This document shows, piece by piece, positions 45,202 to 53,680 of a stretch of 64,000 nucleotides of DNA (position 1 is its first letter; each line of letters opens with the position of its first letter). The stretch spans positions 310,001 through 374,000 of the forward strand of contig NZ_JAJVKV010000009.1 of assembly GCF_024198175.1 (NCBI RefSeq), in the 5' to 3' direction. Source of the stretch: Pyxidicoccus xibeiensis. GTDB taxonomy: Bacteria > Myxococcota > Myxococcia > Myxococcales > Myxococcaceae. The translations under genes were made by a program, and so were the position numbers. The notes under the pieces were generated by a model. It saw nothing but the letters and a program-made list of their open reading frames with translations. It did no database searches and was not told where the DNA came from.

Positions 45202-47061
45202 TCAGCGGGGACGGCGGGGACCCCGGGGAGGGGGGCGGCCTGCTCCCCCTCGTGGGCCCTCGTTGCTCCAGCGAGGCGCCGCGCCCCGCTCCTTCTTCTT
45301 GCCCCAGTCCTGGAAGCCGCCGGACTTCTCGGAGGCCCCCCGCTCGGCCCTGGGTCCCCGGGCACCGGCCCGGACGACGCGCTCGTTGGGGTTGCCCCGG
45401 TCGTCGGTCGGCTTCCACTCCTTGCGAGCCGGACGGCCGCCTGCTCCTCTTGCACCCTCACCGCCGGCGGCCGAGCGCCCTCCCGGGCCACCCCGGCCCC
45501 GAGGCGCGCCGCCCTCGGAGTCCCGCGGCTTCCACTCCCGGCGCTCCGGACGGCCTTCGCCGCGCGAGGCACCCGCTCCACCGCGAGGGCTGAAGGACTT
45601 GCGCTCGGGGCGGCCCGCGCCGCCCGTGCCGAAGCTGCGGCCCCGAGGCCCGCCCTCTGAGCGACCCGCGCCACCGAAACGCGGCCGGTCCGAGCCGCCC
45701 GCGCCACGCTCGGGGCGACCGGCGCCACCGAAACGCGGCCGGTCCGAGCCGCCCGCACCCCGCTCGGGGCGACCGGCGCCGAAGCTCCGGGCACGCGGCC
45801 TGTCCTCACCACCGGCGCCCCGCTCGGGGCGACCGGCGCCGAAGCTCCGGGCACGCGGCCTGTCCTCGCCACCCGCGCCGCGGTCCGCACGACCCGCACC
45901 ACCGAAACGCGGCCGGTCCGTACCACCCGCGCCACGCTCGGGGCGACCCGCGCCACCGAAGCCGCGCGAACGAGGCCTGTCCTCGCCACCGGCACCACCG
46001 GCGACGAAGGTACGGGAACGAGGCCTGTCCTCCCCTCCCGCACGGCCCGCGCCGAAGCCACGCGCACGAGGCCTGTCCTCACCACCGGCGCCACGGCTCC
46101 GGGGCGCTCCGCCCTCGTCGCCACCCGCGCCCCACGTCTTGCGCACCGGCCGACCCGCGCCAGCAGCACCGAAGGGGCGAGCCCGAGGCCGGTCCTCACC
46201 ACCCGCGCCGCGGCTGCGAGGCGCACCGCCCTCGTCGCCACCCGCGCCCCAAGACTTGCGCTCCGGACGGCCCTCGCCTCGCGAGGCACCAGCGGCCGCA
46301 CCCCGAGGGCTCCACTCCTTGCGCTCGGGACGACCGGCGCCACGGCTCCGAGGCGCACCGCCCTCATCACCACCAGCGCCCCACGACTTGCGCTCGGGGG
46401 CACCCGCCCCCCGGCTCCGGGGCGCAGCACCCTCATCACCACCGGCGCTCCACTCCTTGCGCTCGGGACGACCAGCACCCCGGCTGCGAGGCGCACCGCC
46501 CTCTTCAGCACCGGCGCCCCACGTCTTGCGCTCCGGACGACCCTCGGCGCGAGGCCCACGGGCCCCAGCACCCGCCGGGCTCCACTCCTTGCGCTCGGGA
46601 CGGCCGGCACCGCCGACCCCGAAGCCCCGGGCCCGCGGCGTGGACTCGCCACCCGCGCTGCGAGGCGACGCACCCTCCTCGCCGCCGCTCCACTCCTTGC
46701 GCACGGGACGCCCCTCACCGCGAGGCGCACGGCTGGCACCGCCACCCGCGCTCCACTCCTTGCGCTCCGGGCGACCCGCGCCGGCAGCACCGAAGCTCCG
46801 GGCGCGCGGCCTGTCCTCGCCACCCGCGCCACGGCTCCGGGGCGCACCGCCCTCGTCACCACCACCACGCGACTCGCGGCGCGGCGGACGCCCCTCGTCC
46901 GCGCCAGCACGCGTGCGGCCAAACCGGACCTGCCCGGTGCCACCCTCGGTGGCGGGCTTGCGCTCCCGCTTCTCGGGACGGCCCTCCGCCGCCGAGGCCT
47001 TCCGGGGCGCCGGAGCGTCATCGTCCATCGACAGCTCTTCCTCGTCCGACTCGAAGCCCGG
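45202..47061 (-). repeat. Tandem repeat tract encoding the RluB tail
   Basis: This is an in-frame repeat array. Clear units include a 54-bp period (18 residues, e.g. at 45668 and 45722) and a 60-bp period (20 residues, e.g. at 45776 and 45836), plus degenerate longer units built on GRPERKEWS. All period lengths examined are multiples of three. Length variation between strains is expected. Confidence 0.85.
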
Positions 47062-47844
47062 CGCCGCGCGCCCGTGCCGGCGGGGCGGCAGCCTCAGCTC
47101 CACGGCGGGCGCCTGCGCCCGGCCATCCGACACCGCGTTGAGCAGCTCCACCTCGGAGGACTTCAGCGAGCGCAGCTCTCCGGGCCGCATGCCCTCCACG
47201 CCCACGCCCGCGTACGCCGGACGGAACAGGCGCACCACCGGGTGCCCCACCGCGGCGCACAGCCGCTTGATGAGGTGCGGCCGGCCTTCGGCCACCACAA
47301 TCTTCAGCCACGTGTTGCGCTCCGCCGCCTCGAACACGTCCACCGACAGCGGCGTGGCCATGCCGTCCTCGAGCCGCACGCCACCGCGCAGCTTGTTCAG
47401 CGTGGCCGGGTCCGGCGCGCCCTTCACCTTCGCCAGGTACATGCGCGGCACCTGGAAGCTCGGGTGCGTCAGCTTGTGCGCCAGCGCCCCGTCGTCCGTG
47501 AAGAGCAGCGCGCCCTCCGCGTCGTAGTCCAGCCGTCCCACCGGGAACAGCCGCTTGCCCGTCTCCTCCACGTAGTTGGCCACCGTGGGCCGGCCCTGCG
47601 GATCCGACAGCGTCGTCACGACGCCGATGGGCTTGTAGAGGATGTAATACGACGTCTCATCCGGCGGCGTGACGAGCGTCCCGTCCACCGCGACCAGGTC
47701 CTTGCCCGGCTCCACCCGGCTGCCCAGCTCCGTCACCGTCTCGTTGTTCACCGTCACACGGCCCGCGGTGATGAGCTCTTCTGCGTGCCGGCGCGATGCC
47801 ACTCCCGCGCGGGCCAGGTACTTCTGTAGTCGTTCGGCAGCCAT
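45202..47844 (-). CDS. rluB: RsuA/RluB-type rRNA pseudouridine synthase with very long Arg/Gly-rich repeat tail
   Basis: An 880-residue protein whose first 245 residues are a complete RsuA/RluB-family enzyme: S4 RNA-binding domain (1-60, RLQKYLARAGVASRRHAEEL) and catalytic domain with Asp106 in PVGRLDYDAEGALLF, plus GRPHLIKRLCAAVGHPV. The family normally ends near residue 250-300. From about 262 to the end is a tail of tandem units such as GRPERKEWS, GGDEGGAPRSRGAG and GAGGSDRPRFGGAGRPER, very rich in Arg, Gly, Ser and Glu/Asp. The tail probably binds RNA or ribosomes non-specifically. It is last in the trpS-scpA-scpB-rluB series, 24 bp after scpB. Confidence 0.9.
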   Translation of the reverse strand: MAAERLQKYLARAGVASRRHAEELITAGRVTVNNETVTELGSRVEPGKDLVAVDGTLVTPPDETSYYILYKPIGVVTTLSDPQGRPTVANYVEETGKRLFPVGRLDYDAEGALLFTDDGALAHKLTHPSFQVPRMYLAKVKGAPDPATLNKLRGGVRLEDGMATPLSVDVFEAAERNTWLKIVVAEGRPHLIKRLCAAVGHPVVRLFRPAYAGVGVEGMRPGELRSLKSSEVELLNAVSDGRAQAPAVELRLPPRRHGRAAPGFESDEEELSMDDDAPAPRKASAAEGRPEKRERKPATEGGTGQVRFGRTRAGADEGRPPRRESRGGGDEGGAPRSRGAGGEDRPRARSFGAAGAGRPERKEWSAGGGASRAPRGEGRPVRKEWSGGEEGASPRSAGGESTPRARGFGVGGAGRPERKEWSPAGAGARGPRAEGRPERKTWGAGAEEGGAPRSRGAGRPERKEWSAGGDEGAAPRSRGAGAPERKSWGAGGDEGGAPRSRGAGRPERKEWSPRGAAAGASRGEGRPERKSWGAGGDEGGAPRSRGAGGEDRPRARPFGAAGAGRPVRKTWGAGGDEGGAPRSRGAGGEDRPRARGFGAGRAGGEDRPRSRTFVAGGAGGEDRPRSRGFGGAGRPERGAGGTDRPRFGGAGRADRGAGGEDRPRARSFGAGRPERGAGGEDRPRARSFGAGRPERGAGGSDRPRFGGAGRPERGAGGSDRPRFGGAGRSEGGPRGRSFGTGGAGRPERKSFSPRGGAGASRGEGRPERREWKPRDSEGGAPRGRGGPGGRSAAGGEGARGAGGRPARKEWKPTDDRGNPNERVVRAGARGPRAERGASEKSGGFQDWGKKKERGAAPRWSNEGPRGGAGRPPPRGPRRPR

Positions 47845-47868
47845 ACTTGCCTTCTTCCATTCAGCCCG

Positions 47869-48861
47869 TCACTCGGGCTTGGGCCCCTCTTCGCCCGTCA
47901 CGGGCTTCGGGGGCGTGTCCAGGACGCTGGAGCTGACCTTCTGCGTCCGGTCAGCGGCTTCAATCGCCTCTTCCAGCTCCTCTAGCGCGGCCTCACTCGC
48001 CGCCGCGCTCTTCTCCATCCGCTTCGTGAAATTCGGGTCCGACAGCGTCTCCACGGTACCCGCCGCAACCGGCGCTGGCTGCGCTTCCTTCTCTACAATC
48101 TCCCGGTGCTCCTGCGTCAGCTCGTGGAACTCACGCAGCGTGGGCAGGGCCGAGAGGTCCTTCAGGGCGAAGAACTCCAGGAACTCGCGCGTGGTGCCGT
48201 AGAGGATGGGGCGCCCCACCTCCTCGCGCTTGCCGAGGATCTTCACCAACTTCCTGTCAATCAGCGCCTTCAGCACGGCGCCGCAGTCCACCCCGCGGAT
48301 GTCCTCAATCTCCGGCCGCGTCACCGGCTGCCGGTACGCGATGATGGCCAGCGTCTCCACCGCCGCGCGCGTGAGGCGCTGCGGCTTCACCCGCAGGTAG
48401 CGCCGCACGTACTCACCCGAGTGCGGGTCCGTCCGGAACTGCCACCCGCCGGCGACTTCATACAGCACGATGCCGCTGATGCCGTCGCGGTGGATGCCGG
48501 ACAGCTGGTTGAGCGCCTCGGCGATGAGCTCGCGCTCGATGCCCGTGGCCAGGTACAGCTCGTCCACGGACAGGGGCCGCTCCGCCACGAAGAGCACGCT
48601 CTCGATGACGGTGCGGATGCGGTCCGGCGACAGCTTGCGGCTCTTGGAGACGAGCTTCTCGAAGGACGTCTCCAGGTCGGGCGTGACTTCGTCGTCCGAC
48701 GAGTCCTCCTCGATGGCCGCCGCCTCCACCTCGTCCAGCTCGTCGTCCGGGCCGGGCCCGGTGACGGCGGCGATTTCCTCCTCGGAGAAGGGTCCGGGGC
48801 CGCCGGGCGTGCCCGGCTCGGGGGCTTCGTCGTCCCGCGGGCCTTTTCTACCGGTAGTCAC
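47869..48861 (-). CDS. scpB: Segregation and condensation protein B
   Basis: A 330-residue kleisin-associated winged-helix protein of the SMC-ScpAB condensin. After a 75-residue acidic N-terminal extension comes the tandem winged-helix core (RIRTVIESVLFVAERPLSVD; YLRVKPQRLTRAAVETLAII, AYRQPVTRPEIEDIRGVDCG, GRPILYGTTREFLEFFAL). A C-terminal acidic/Pro tail of about 80 residues makes it longer than typical ScpB (about 190). It starts with GTG inside the end of scpA (14-nt overlap), so the two are translationally coupled. Confidence 0.95.
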   Translation of the reverse strand: MTTGRKGPRDDEAPEPGTPGGPGPFSEEEIAAVTGPGPDDELDEVEAAAIEEDSSDDEVTPDLETSFEKLVSKSRKLSPDRIRTVIESVLFVAERPLSVDELYLATGIERELIAEALNQLSGIHRDGISGIVLYEVAGGWQFRTDPHSGEYVRRYLRVKPQRLTRAAVETLAIIAYRQPVTRPEIEDIRGVDCGAVLKALIDRKLVKILGKREEVGRPILYGTTREFLEFFALKDLSALPTLREFHELTQEHREIVEKEAQPAPVAAGTVETLSDPNFTKRMEKSAAASEAALEELEEAIEAADRTQKVSSSVLDTPPKPVTGEEGPKPE

Positions 48862-49717
48862 TGTCGTCGACCTCCGTGGGAGCCAGCTTCTCCAGGGCGT
48901 CCCCGTTGGGTAGCAGCAGGATGGGACCGAGCGGCTCGTCCTGGACCACCCGGATGAGCCGCCGCTTCACCATCTCCAGGATGGCGAGGAAGGTGATGAC
49001 GATCTCCTGCCGCGAAGGAGTGTCCTCCTCGGTGAACAGGCTCTCGAAGAGGACCTGTCCATGGGGGCGCAGGCGCTCGACGACGCGGAGGATGGCCTCG
49101 GACAGCGTCACCCGCTCGCGCACCACCTCGTGCTGCAGCTTGGGCTGCAAGCGCTCCAGCACCCGGTCCAGCGCCTCCACCAGCTTGAGGACGCTGAACT
49201 CCTGCAGCCCCACCTCGTCCTCGGGGATGGGCACTGACTCCACCGGCACGTTGCGGGTGAAGACGTCGCGGCCGAGCAGGTCTTGCGCCGCCAGCTGCTC
49301 GGCGGAGTCCTTGTACTTCTGATACTCGAGCAGGCGCCGCACCAGCTCCGCGCGCGGGTCCTCCGCCTCCTCCACGGCCGCCAGGGCCTCCGCGCCCTCG
49401 GGCACCGCCGCGGCGTCCTGCCGGGGCAGCAGCATGCGGGACTTGAGGTGCGCCAGCGTGGAGGCCATCACCAGGAACTCGCCGGCGATGTCCAGGTTGA
49501 TCTCCCGCATCCGCTCCAGGTGCGCCAGGTACTTCTCCGTGATCAGCGCCAGGGGGATGTCGAAGATGTCGACCCGGTGCTCCTTGATGAGATGGAGCAG
49601 CAGGTCCAGCGGACCCTCGAAGTTGGGCAGCGCGACGCGGAAGGAGTCACCCGGACTGCGGGGCAGCTCCCCATCACGAAGGGCCTCATCGGCCGGTGCG
49701 CGTCCACCCTCACTCAC
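48848..49717 (-). CDS. scpA: Segregation and condensation protein A
   Basis: A 289-residue kleisin that bridges the SMC dimer heads and recruits ScpB for chromosome condensation. The signature opens with FEGPLDLLLHLIKEHRVDIF and continues DIPLALITEKYLAHL, then EFLVMASTLAHLKSRMLLPR. The C-terminal winged helix contains RQEIVITFLAILEMVKRRLI. The GTG start at 49717 has AAGGA 6 nt upstream. trpS lies 167 bp upstream in the same orientation. Confidence 0.96.
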   Translation of the reverse strand: MSEGGRAPADEALRDGELPRSPGDSFRVALPNFEGPLDLLLHLIKEHRVDIFDIPLALITEKYLAHLERMREINLDIAGEFLVMASTLAHLKSRMLLPRQDAAAVPEGAEALAAVEEAEDPRAELVRRLLEYQKYKDSAEQLAAQDLLGRDVFTRNVPVESVPIPEDEVGLQEFSVLKLVEALDRVLERLQPKLQHEVVRERVTLSEAILRVVERLRPHGQVLFESLFTEEDTPSRQEIVITFLAILEMVKRRLIRVVQDEPLGPILLLPNGDALEKLAPTEVDDSDYR

Positions 49718-49884
49718 CGGAGGTCCTTGGACTGCCTTCGAAGGAGTGGGGGGAACGGCTCGTCATCGCGTAAAGGCCCGACTTTCCTTGGCCTTGGGCG
49801 CAAGTCGGGGGGACACACCTCCTTAGCAGTGCCCCTCAGGTGGGTCAAACAATCGGCAGTGAAAGCCCGTTCAGTCACTCCACC

Positions 49885-50928
49885 TCAGGGGATGCCCACC
49901 GCGCCGCGGACCTTGTCCATCAGGCGGGTGGCTTCCGAGCGGGCCCGGTGGGCGCCCTCCTGGAGGATGCGCTCCACCTCGGCCGGGTCGGCTACCAGCT
50001 CGGCGTACCGCTGACGGGCCGGGCCGAAGGTCGCATGGTAGGCCTCCAGGAGCTTCTTCTTGTAGTCCCCGTAGCCCTTCCCGCCCGCCTTCCAGGACGC
50101 GTCCACGTCGCGGAAGTCGGACTCGGGCAGCATCACCTTGAGCAGCTGGTAGAGCGGTGACGGCACCTTCTCGTCGCCAATGACGAGCTCCAGCGGCTTG
50201 GGTGCCTCCACGGGCGTGGAGTCCGTCTTGATGGACATGATGCGCTTCTTGATCTCCTTCTCGTCCCCGAAGAGATCAATGGTGTTGCCGTACGATTTCG
50301 ACATCTTCAGGCCGTCGATGCCGGGCACCACCGCGGTGGACTCCTGGATGCGCGAGGACGGCAGCTTGAGGATGCCGGGCGTGTGGCCGCGCTCCTTGCC
50401 GTCCGGGTCCGCCGGGTCGTAGCCGGGGACGTACTGGGTGTTGAACTTCACGGCCCAGTCACGCGCGAACTCGATGTGCTGCACCTGGTCCCTGCCCACG
50501 GGCACCACGTCCGCGCTGTAGAGCAGGATGTCGGCGGCCATCAGCACCGGGTACGCGAAGAGGCCGAAGTCCGGGCTGATGCCCTTGGCCACCTTGTCCT
50601 TGTAGCTGTGGGCCCGCTCCAGGTGCGCGTGCGGCGTCACGGTGCCCAGGATCCAGTACAGCTCGAGCACCTCGCGCACGTCGCTCTGCCGGAAGAGGAC
50701 GGCCTTCTTCGGGTCCAACCCGAGCGCCAGGTAGGTGATGGCGGCGTCCCGGGTCAGCTCCAGCGCGAGCTTCGGCTCCCGGATGGTGTTGAGCGCATGC
50801 AGGTTGGCGATGAAGAAGTACGCCTCGGCGCCAGCCTCGTCCTGGAGCTGCACGAACTGGCGGAGCGCGCCGTAGTAGTTGCCGAGGTGCAGCTTTCCGG
50901 ACGACTGCACGCCTGAGAGGATCCGCAT
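49885..50928 (-). CDS. trpS: Tryptophanyl-tRNA synthetase
   Basis: A 347-residue class Ic aminoacyl-tRNA synthetase charging tRNA-Trp. The HIGH-type motif is GKLHLGNYYGA (11-21) with ILSGVQSSG just before, and the KMSKS loop is GLKMSKSYGN. PVGRDQVQHIEFARD matches the tryptophan/ATP pocket of bacterial enzymes. The ATG at 50928 has only a weak ribosome-binding site. It heads the trpS-scpA-scpB-rluB series; a gene order linking trpS with scpAB and rluB occurs in other bacteria. Confidence 0.97.
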   Translation of the reverse strand: MRILSGVQSSGKLHLGNYYGALRQFVQLQDEAGAEAYFFIANLHALNTIREPKLALELTRDAAITYLALGLDPKKAVLFRQSDVREVLELYWILGTVTPHAHLERAHSYKDKVAKGISPDFGLFAYPVLMAADILLYSADVVPVGRDQVQHIEFARDWAVKFNTQYVPGYDPADPDGKERGHTPGILKLPSSRIQESTAVVPGIDGLKMSKSYGNTIDLFGDEKEIKKRIMSIKTDSTPVEAPKPLELVIGDEKVPSPLYQLLKVMLPESDFRDVDASWKAGGKGYGDYKKKLLEAYHATFGPARQRYAELVADPAEVERILQEGAHRARSEATRLMDKVRGAVGIP

Positions 50929-51103
50929 GTCGGTTCCGAATCAAGTGACGGGTGGTGGACGCGGCTGGTTCGCACACCCGCCGCGCCCCTGCAACCTTCC
51001 GTTACGGCTGACGCGCTTCCGTCGCCTTCTGGAAGTGGGAGCGCCCTCTCCCTGGAACTTTGCATCCCGCACGTAAATCCCAAGGAAATCCGGGCACTTG
51101 CGG

Positions 51104-51133
51104 TTGAGGGGACGGTGGGTACCACGCTACCCT
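51104..51133 (+). promoter_or_regulatory. Possible sigma-70-type promoter for the DUF4388 gene
   Basis: TTGAGG (51104-51109) and TACCCT (51128-51133) are separated by 18 bp, 51 bp before the ATG at 51185. Both boxes are imperfect matches. Confidence 0.3.
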
Positions 51134-51184
51134 GACCGGACCACCTGCGAGCACGAGCAGCCCCACCTTGGAGGACGCACCCGC

Positions 51185-52369
51185 ATGGAGTCATTCAACG
51201 GAAGTCTCGCCAGCTATCGCCTGCAGATGGTGATGCCGCCGCTCTTCACGGCCCCCGGGGTCGAGGGGACGCTGAGGGTGGAGCGGGGCGCGGTGCGGCG
51301 CTGCTTCCACGTGAAGGACGGGTACCTGGTGGGCGAGAGCTCCAATGACCCGCGCGAGCACCTCTCGCAGGTGCTGGTGAGCCTGCGCATCCTGGACGCG
51401 CCCCGGGCGGCGGCGGCCTTCGAGGCGGCGGAGGGCGCGGGCACGCCGTACGGCACCTTCCTGGTGCAGCGCTGCTTCGTGGAGCTGCCCCGGCTCATCG
51501 AGGCGCTGGAGCACAAGGCGCGCGAGGCCCTCTTCGACTGCTACTCCTGGGAGTCGGGCGAGGTGGAGTTCACCCCGGGCCCGTCTCCCCTGCCCCGGGC
51601 GGTGGGCATGAAGCTGCCGCTGGCGACGCTGCACCGGGACGCGGTGTCGCGGCTGCGCGAGTGGACGATGTTCCGCGACATCTTCCCGCGCCTGGACGTG
51701 ACGTTCCGCGTGTTTCGCGAGTTCGCCGTGGAGACGTACTCCGAGGAGGAGGACGTGCTGCTGGACCTCGCGGCGGGCGGGGCCACGCTGGGTGAGATGC
51801 TGGCGACCGCGAAGGAGGCGCCGCTGTTCGCCGCGCGCTGGGTGCTGCACCTGTACCGGCGCGGGGCGCTGGCGCCGCAGCGGGCAAAGGGCCCGCAGCT
51901 GGGCGAGTCCGCGGAGCTGGCGGAGCTGCTGAACCTGGTGAAGCGCTTCCTGGAGTCGGGGAAGTACGACCACGCGGTGGCGCTGGCGGCGCAGGTGCTG
52001 GAGCGCGGGCCGGTGCCGGAGGCGCACGCGCTGTACCGCGAGGCGGAGGTGCGGCTGACGCTGGCCCTGAGCGACGAGCTCTTCGCGCTGGACGGGCGGC
52101 TCGTCTTCGAGCCGATTCCGCGCCCCACCCCGCCGGACCTGACGGCGGATGACCTGTACCTGTACTCGAAGCTGCGGGGCAGCCGGAGCATCCGGCAGGC
52201 GCTGCGCACGGCGGCCATGGGCGAGCTGGCGGCGTCGCGCTCGGTGCACCGGCTGATGGCGTCCGGGCTGATTCGCGTGGCGCCGCTGCCAGGAAGCGAG
52301 CGGACGGCCACGCCCCGGCGCACGAGCACGGACCCGTACGGCGTGCCCATTGCCGGCGTGGGGACCTGA
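51185..52369 (+). CDS. DUF4388 (PATAN-type) domain protein
   Basis: A 394-residue cytoplasmic protein. The N-terminal 100 residues form a DUF4388/PATAN-like module (GTLRVERGAVRRCFHVKDGY; CYSWESGEVEFTPGP), a domain common in myxobacteria and in gliding/signalling proteins. The middle is helical (LLDLAAGGATLGEMLATAKE) and a TPR-like pair precedes a small winged-helix-like end (LYLYSKLRGSRSIRQALRTA). The ATG follows GGAGG at a long 10-nt spacing. It is divergent from trpS and convergent with the Uma2 genes. The specific role is unknown. Confidence 0.8.
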   Translation: MESFNGSLASYRLQMVMPPLFTAPGVEGTLRVERGAVRRCFHVKDGYLVGESSNDPREHLSQVLVSLRILDAPRAAAAFEAAEGAGTPYGTFLVQRCFVELPRLIEALEHKAREALFDCYSWESGEVEFTPGPSPLPRAVGMKLPLATLHRDAVSRLREWTMFRDIFPRLDVTFRVFREFAVETYSEEEDVLLDLAAGGATLGEMLATAKEAPLFAARWVLHLYRRGALAPQRAKGPQLGESAELAELLNLVKRFLESGKYDHAVALAAQVLERGPVPEAHALYREAEVRLTLALSDELFALDGRLVFEPIPRPTPPDLTADDLYLYSKLRGSRSIRQALRTAAMGELAASRSVHRLMASGLIRVAPLPGSERTATPRRTSTDPYGVPIAGVGT

Positions 52370-52383
52370 GCCGGCGGCACGCC

Positions 52384-52986
52384 TCACGGAAGAGACTGCC
52401 GCTCACGCGCTCGGTATTCGGGCGTCCACAACAGCCCCAACTCCAGGGGGATATCGCCAAAAGGCTCCGCGAAGACGCTGCCGTCGCCTTCGTGGAGTCC
52501 AGCGCGGGCCCACCCGTCGTCCGTACTCCGGAAGACCTCCAGGGTTCGGCTGAGCGGGTCGATGACCCACGCGTGAGCGGCGCCCTCCAGGTGATACAGG
52601 GGCAGCTTGCGCACTCGGTCCTTGACCATGGTGGACGGGGAAAGCACCTCACAGACCCAGTCCGGCGCTTGCGTCAGCCAGGGCGTTTCGGCCTCCGGAG
52701 GCTCCGGCACACGCTCCCGGCGCCAGCCAGCCAGGTCCGGCACGACCACGTGGGTCCTGAAGTGCAGCTCCGGCTCGTCAAGGAACCACCACCCACCTGG
52801 GCCGCCCTGGGCCATTTCATAGGGAAGCGTGAGCAGCGCCCCCAGCCTGGAGGCAACCCGGAGATGTCCGTATGCCGGCCGGGGTGAGGCGTAGAGCTCG
52901 TCCGCGATGATCTCCCCCACCCCTCCGACCGGCAGCTCGTCGATGTCCTCATACGTCGCCGGCTTCTTCCCCTTGCCCTGCCCCAT
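52384..52986 (-). CDS. Uma2-family (DUF820) endonuclease-like protein
   Basis: A 200-residue protein with a PD-(D/E)XK nuclease fold. Motifs are VVVPDLAGWR, then CEVLSPSTMVKDRVRKLPLY and AHAWVIDP, which keep the Asp, Glu and Lys of the Uma2 active site. The ATG at 52986 is chosen because GGAGG lies 8 nt upstream. It is the second of two tandem paralogues. Uma2 proteins are abundant in cyanobacteria and myxobacteria; their targets are unknown. Confidence 0.88.
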   Translation of the reverse strand: MGQGKGKKPATYEDIDELPVGGVGEIIADELYASPRPAYGHLRVASRLGALLTLPYEMAQGGPGGWWFLDEPELHFRTHVVVPDLAGWRRERVPEPPEAETPWLTQAPDWVCEVLSPSTMVKDRVRKLPLYHLEGAAHAWVIDPLSRTLEVFRSTDDGWARAGLHEGDGSVFAEPFGDIPLELGLLWTPEYRARERQSLP

Positions 52987-53014
52987 TGCGTCCACCTCCC
53001 ACCGCGCCAGGCCT

Positions 53015-53605
53015 CTACCTGGAGGGTAGGCACTCTACGGGCCTGTCTGACATCCACAGCAGCCCCAGCTCCAGGGGCACGTCGCCGAAGGGCTCCGCAT
53101 GCACCGGGCTCCGCCCTTCATGGAACTCGGTGCAGAGCCACCCGCCCGCCTGACGTCGGTACACCTCCACGGTGCACCGGAGCGGGTCGATGACCCATAC
53201 GAGACCGACCCCCATGCAGTGATACAGCGGCAGCTTGAGCTCGCGGTCCGCGGGCGCGGAGGGGAACTCCACAACTTCGCAGAGCCAGTCCGGCGCGGTC
53301 GACACGAAGTGAGCGTCCCGCCCGACGTCATCCGCGATACGCCCCTGGCGCCAACCCGCGAGGTCGGGAACGAGCACATCCCGCCCGAAGCGCAGCTCCG
53401 GTGCAGGGAGGAGACACCACCCCCCCGGCCCATCAAACCCAAGGTCGAAGGCACGTACGAGCAGATGGAGCAGCCGGGTGCACGTGAACTGGTGCCTCAC
53501 CGAGCGCCGCCGTGCGACCAGCCCGTCACCTATCAGCTCACCCACCCATTCCGCGGACAGCGCCTCGAGATCCGCGTACGTCGCCCGCTTCTTCACGCAC
53601 ACCAT
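53015..53605 (-). CDS. Uma2-family (DUF820) endonuclease-like protein, tandem paralogue
   Basis: A 196-residue paralogue of the next gene (compare HAEPFGDVPLELGLLW with FAEPFGDIPLELGLLW). The nuclease residues are retained in VLVPDLAGWR, CEVVEFPSAPADRELKLPLY and VWVIDP, but the usual SPST after the Glu is replaced by EFPSA. It is Cys-richer than its partner (CTRLLHLL, WCLLPAP, YHCMG). The ATG at 53605 has GGAGG 7 nt upstream. The pair arose by tandem duplication followed by considerable divergence. Confidence 0.86.
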   Translation of the reverse strand: MVCVKKRATYADLEALSAEWVGELIGDGLVARRRSVRHQFTCTRLLHLLVRAFDLGFDGPGGWCLLPAPELRFGRDVLVPDLAGWRQGRIADDVGRDAHFVSTAPDWLCEVVEFPSAPADRELKLPLYHCMGVGLVWVIDPLRCTVEVYRRQAGGWLCTEFHEGRSPVHAEPFGDVPLELGLLWMSDRPVECLPSR

Positions 53606-53680
53606 GCACGCACCTCCCACGTCGTGCGCGAAGCATACAACCCATCAGGTCATCCACTCAAGGCCGGGGCTTCCACCGCC

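Noticed and set aside
45137-47527. 796-codon plus-strand frame and a 608-codon second minus-strand frame over the RluB tail
   Set aside because: They arise because the repeat tract lacks stop codons in several frames; compositions are Pro/Arg/Ser or Arg/Val/Ala repeats. The RluB frame is continuous with a conserved enzyme.
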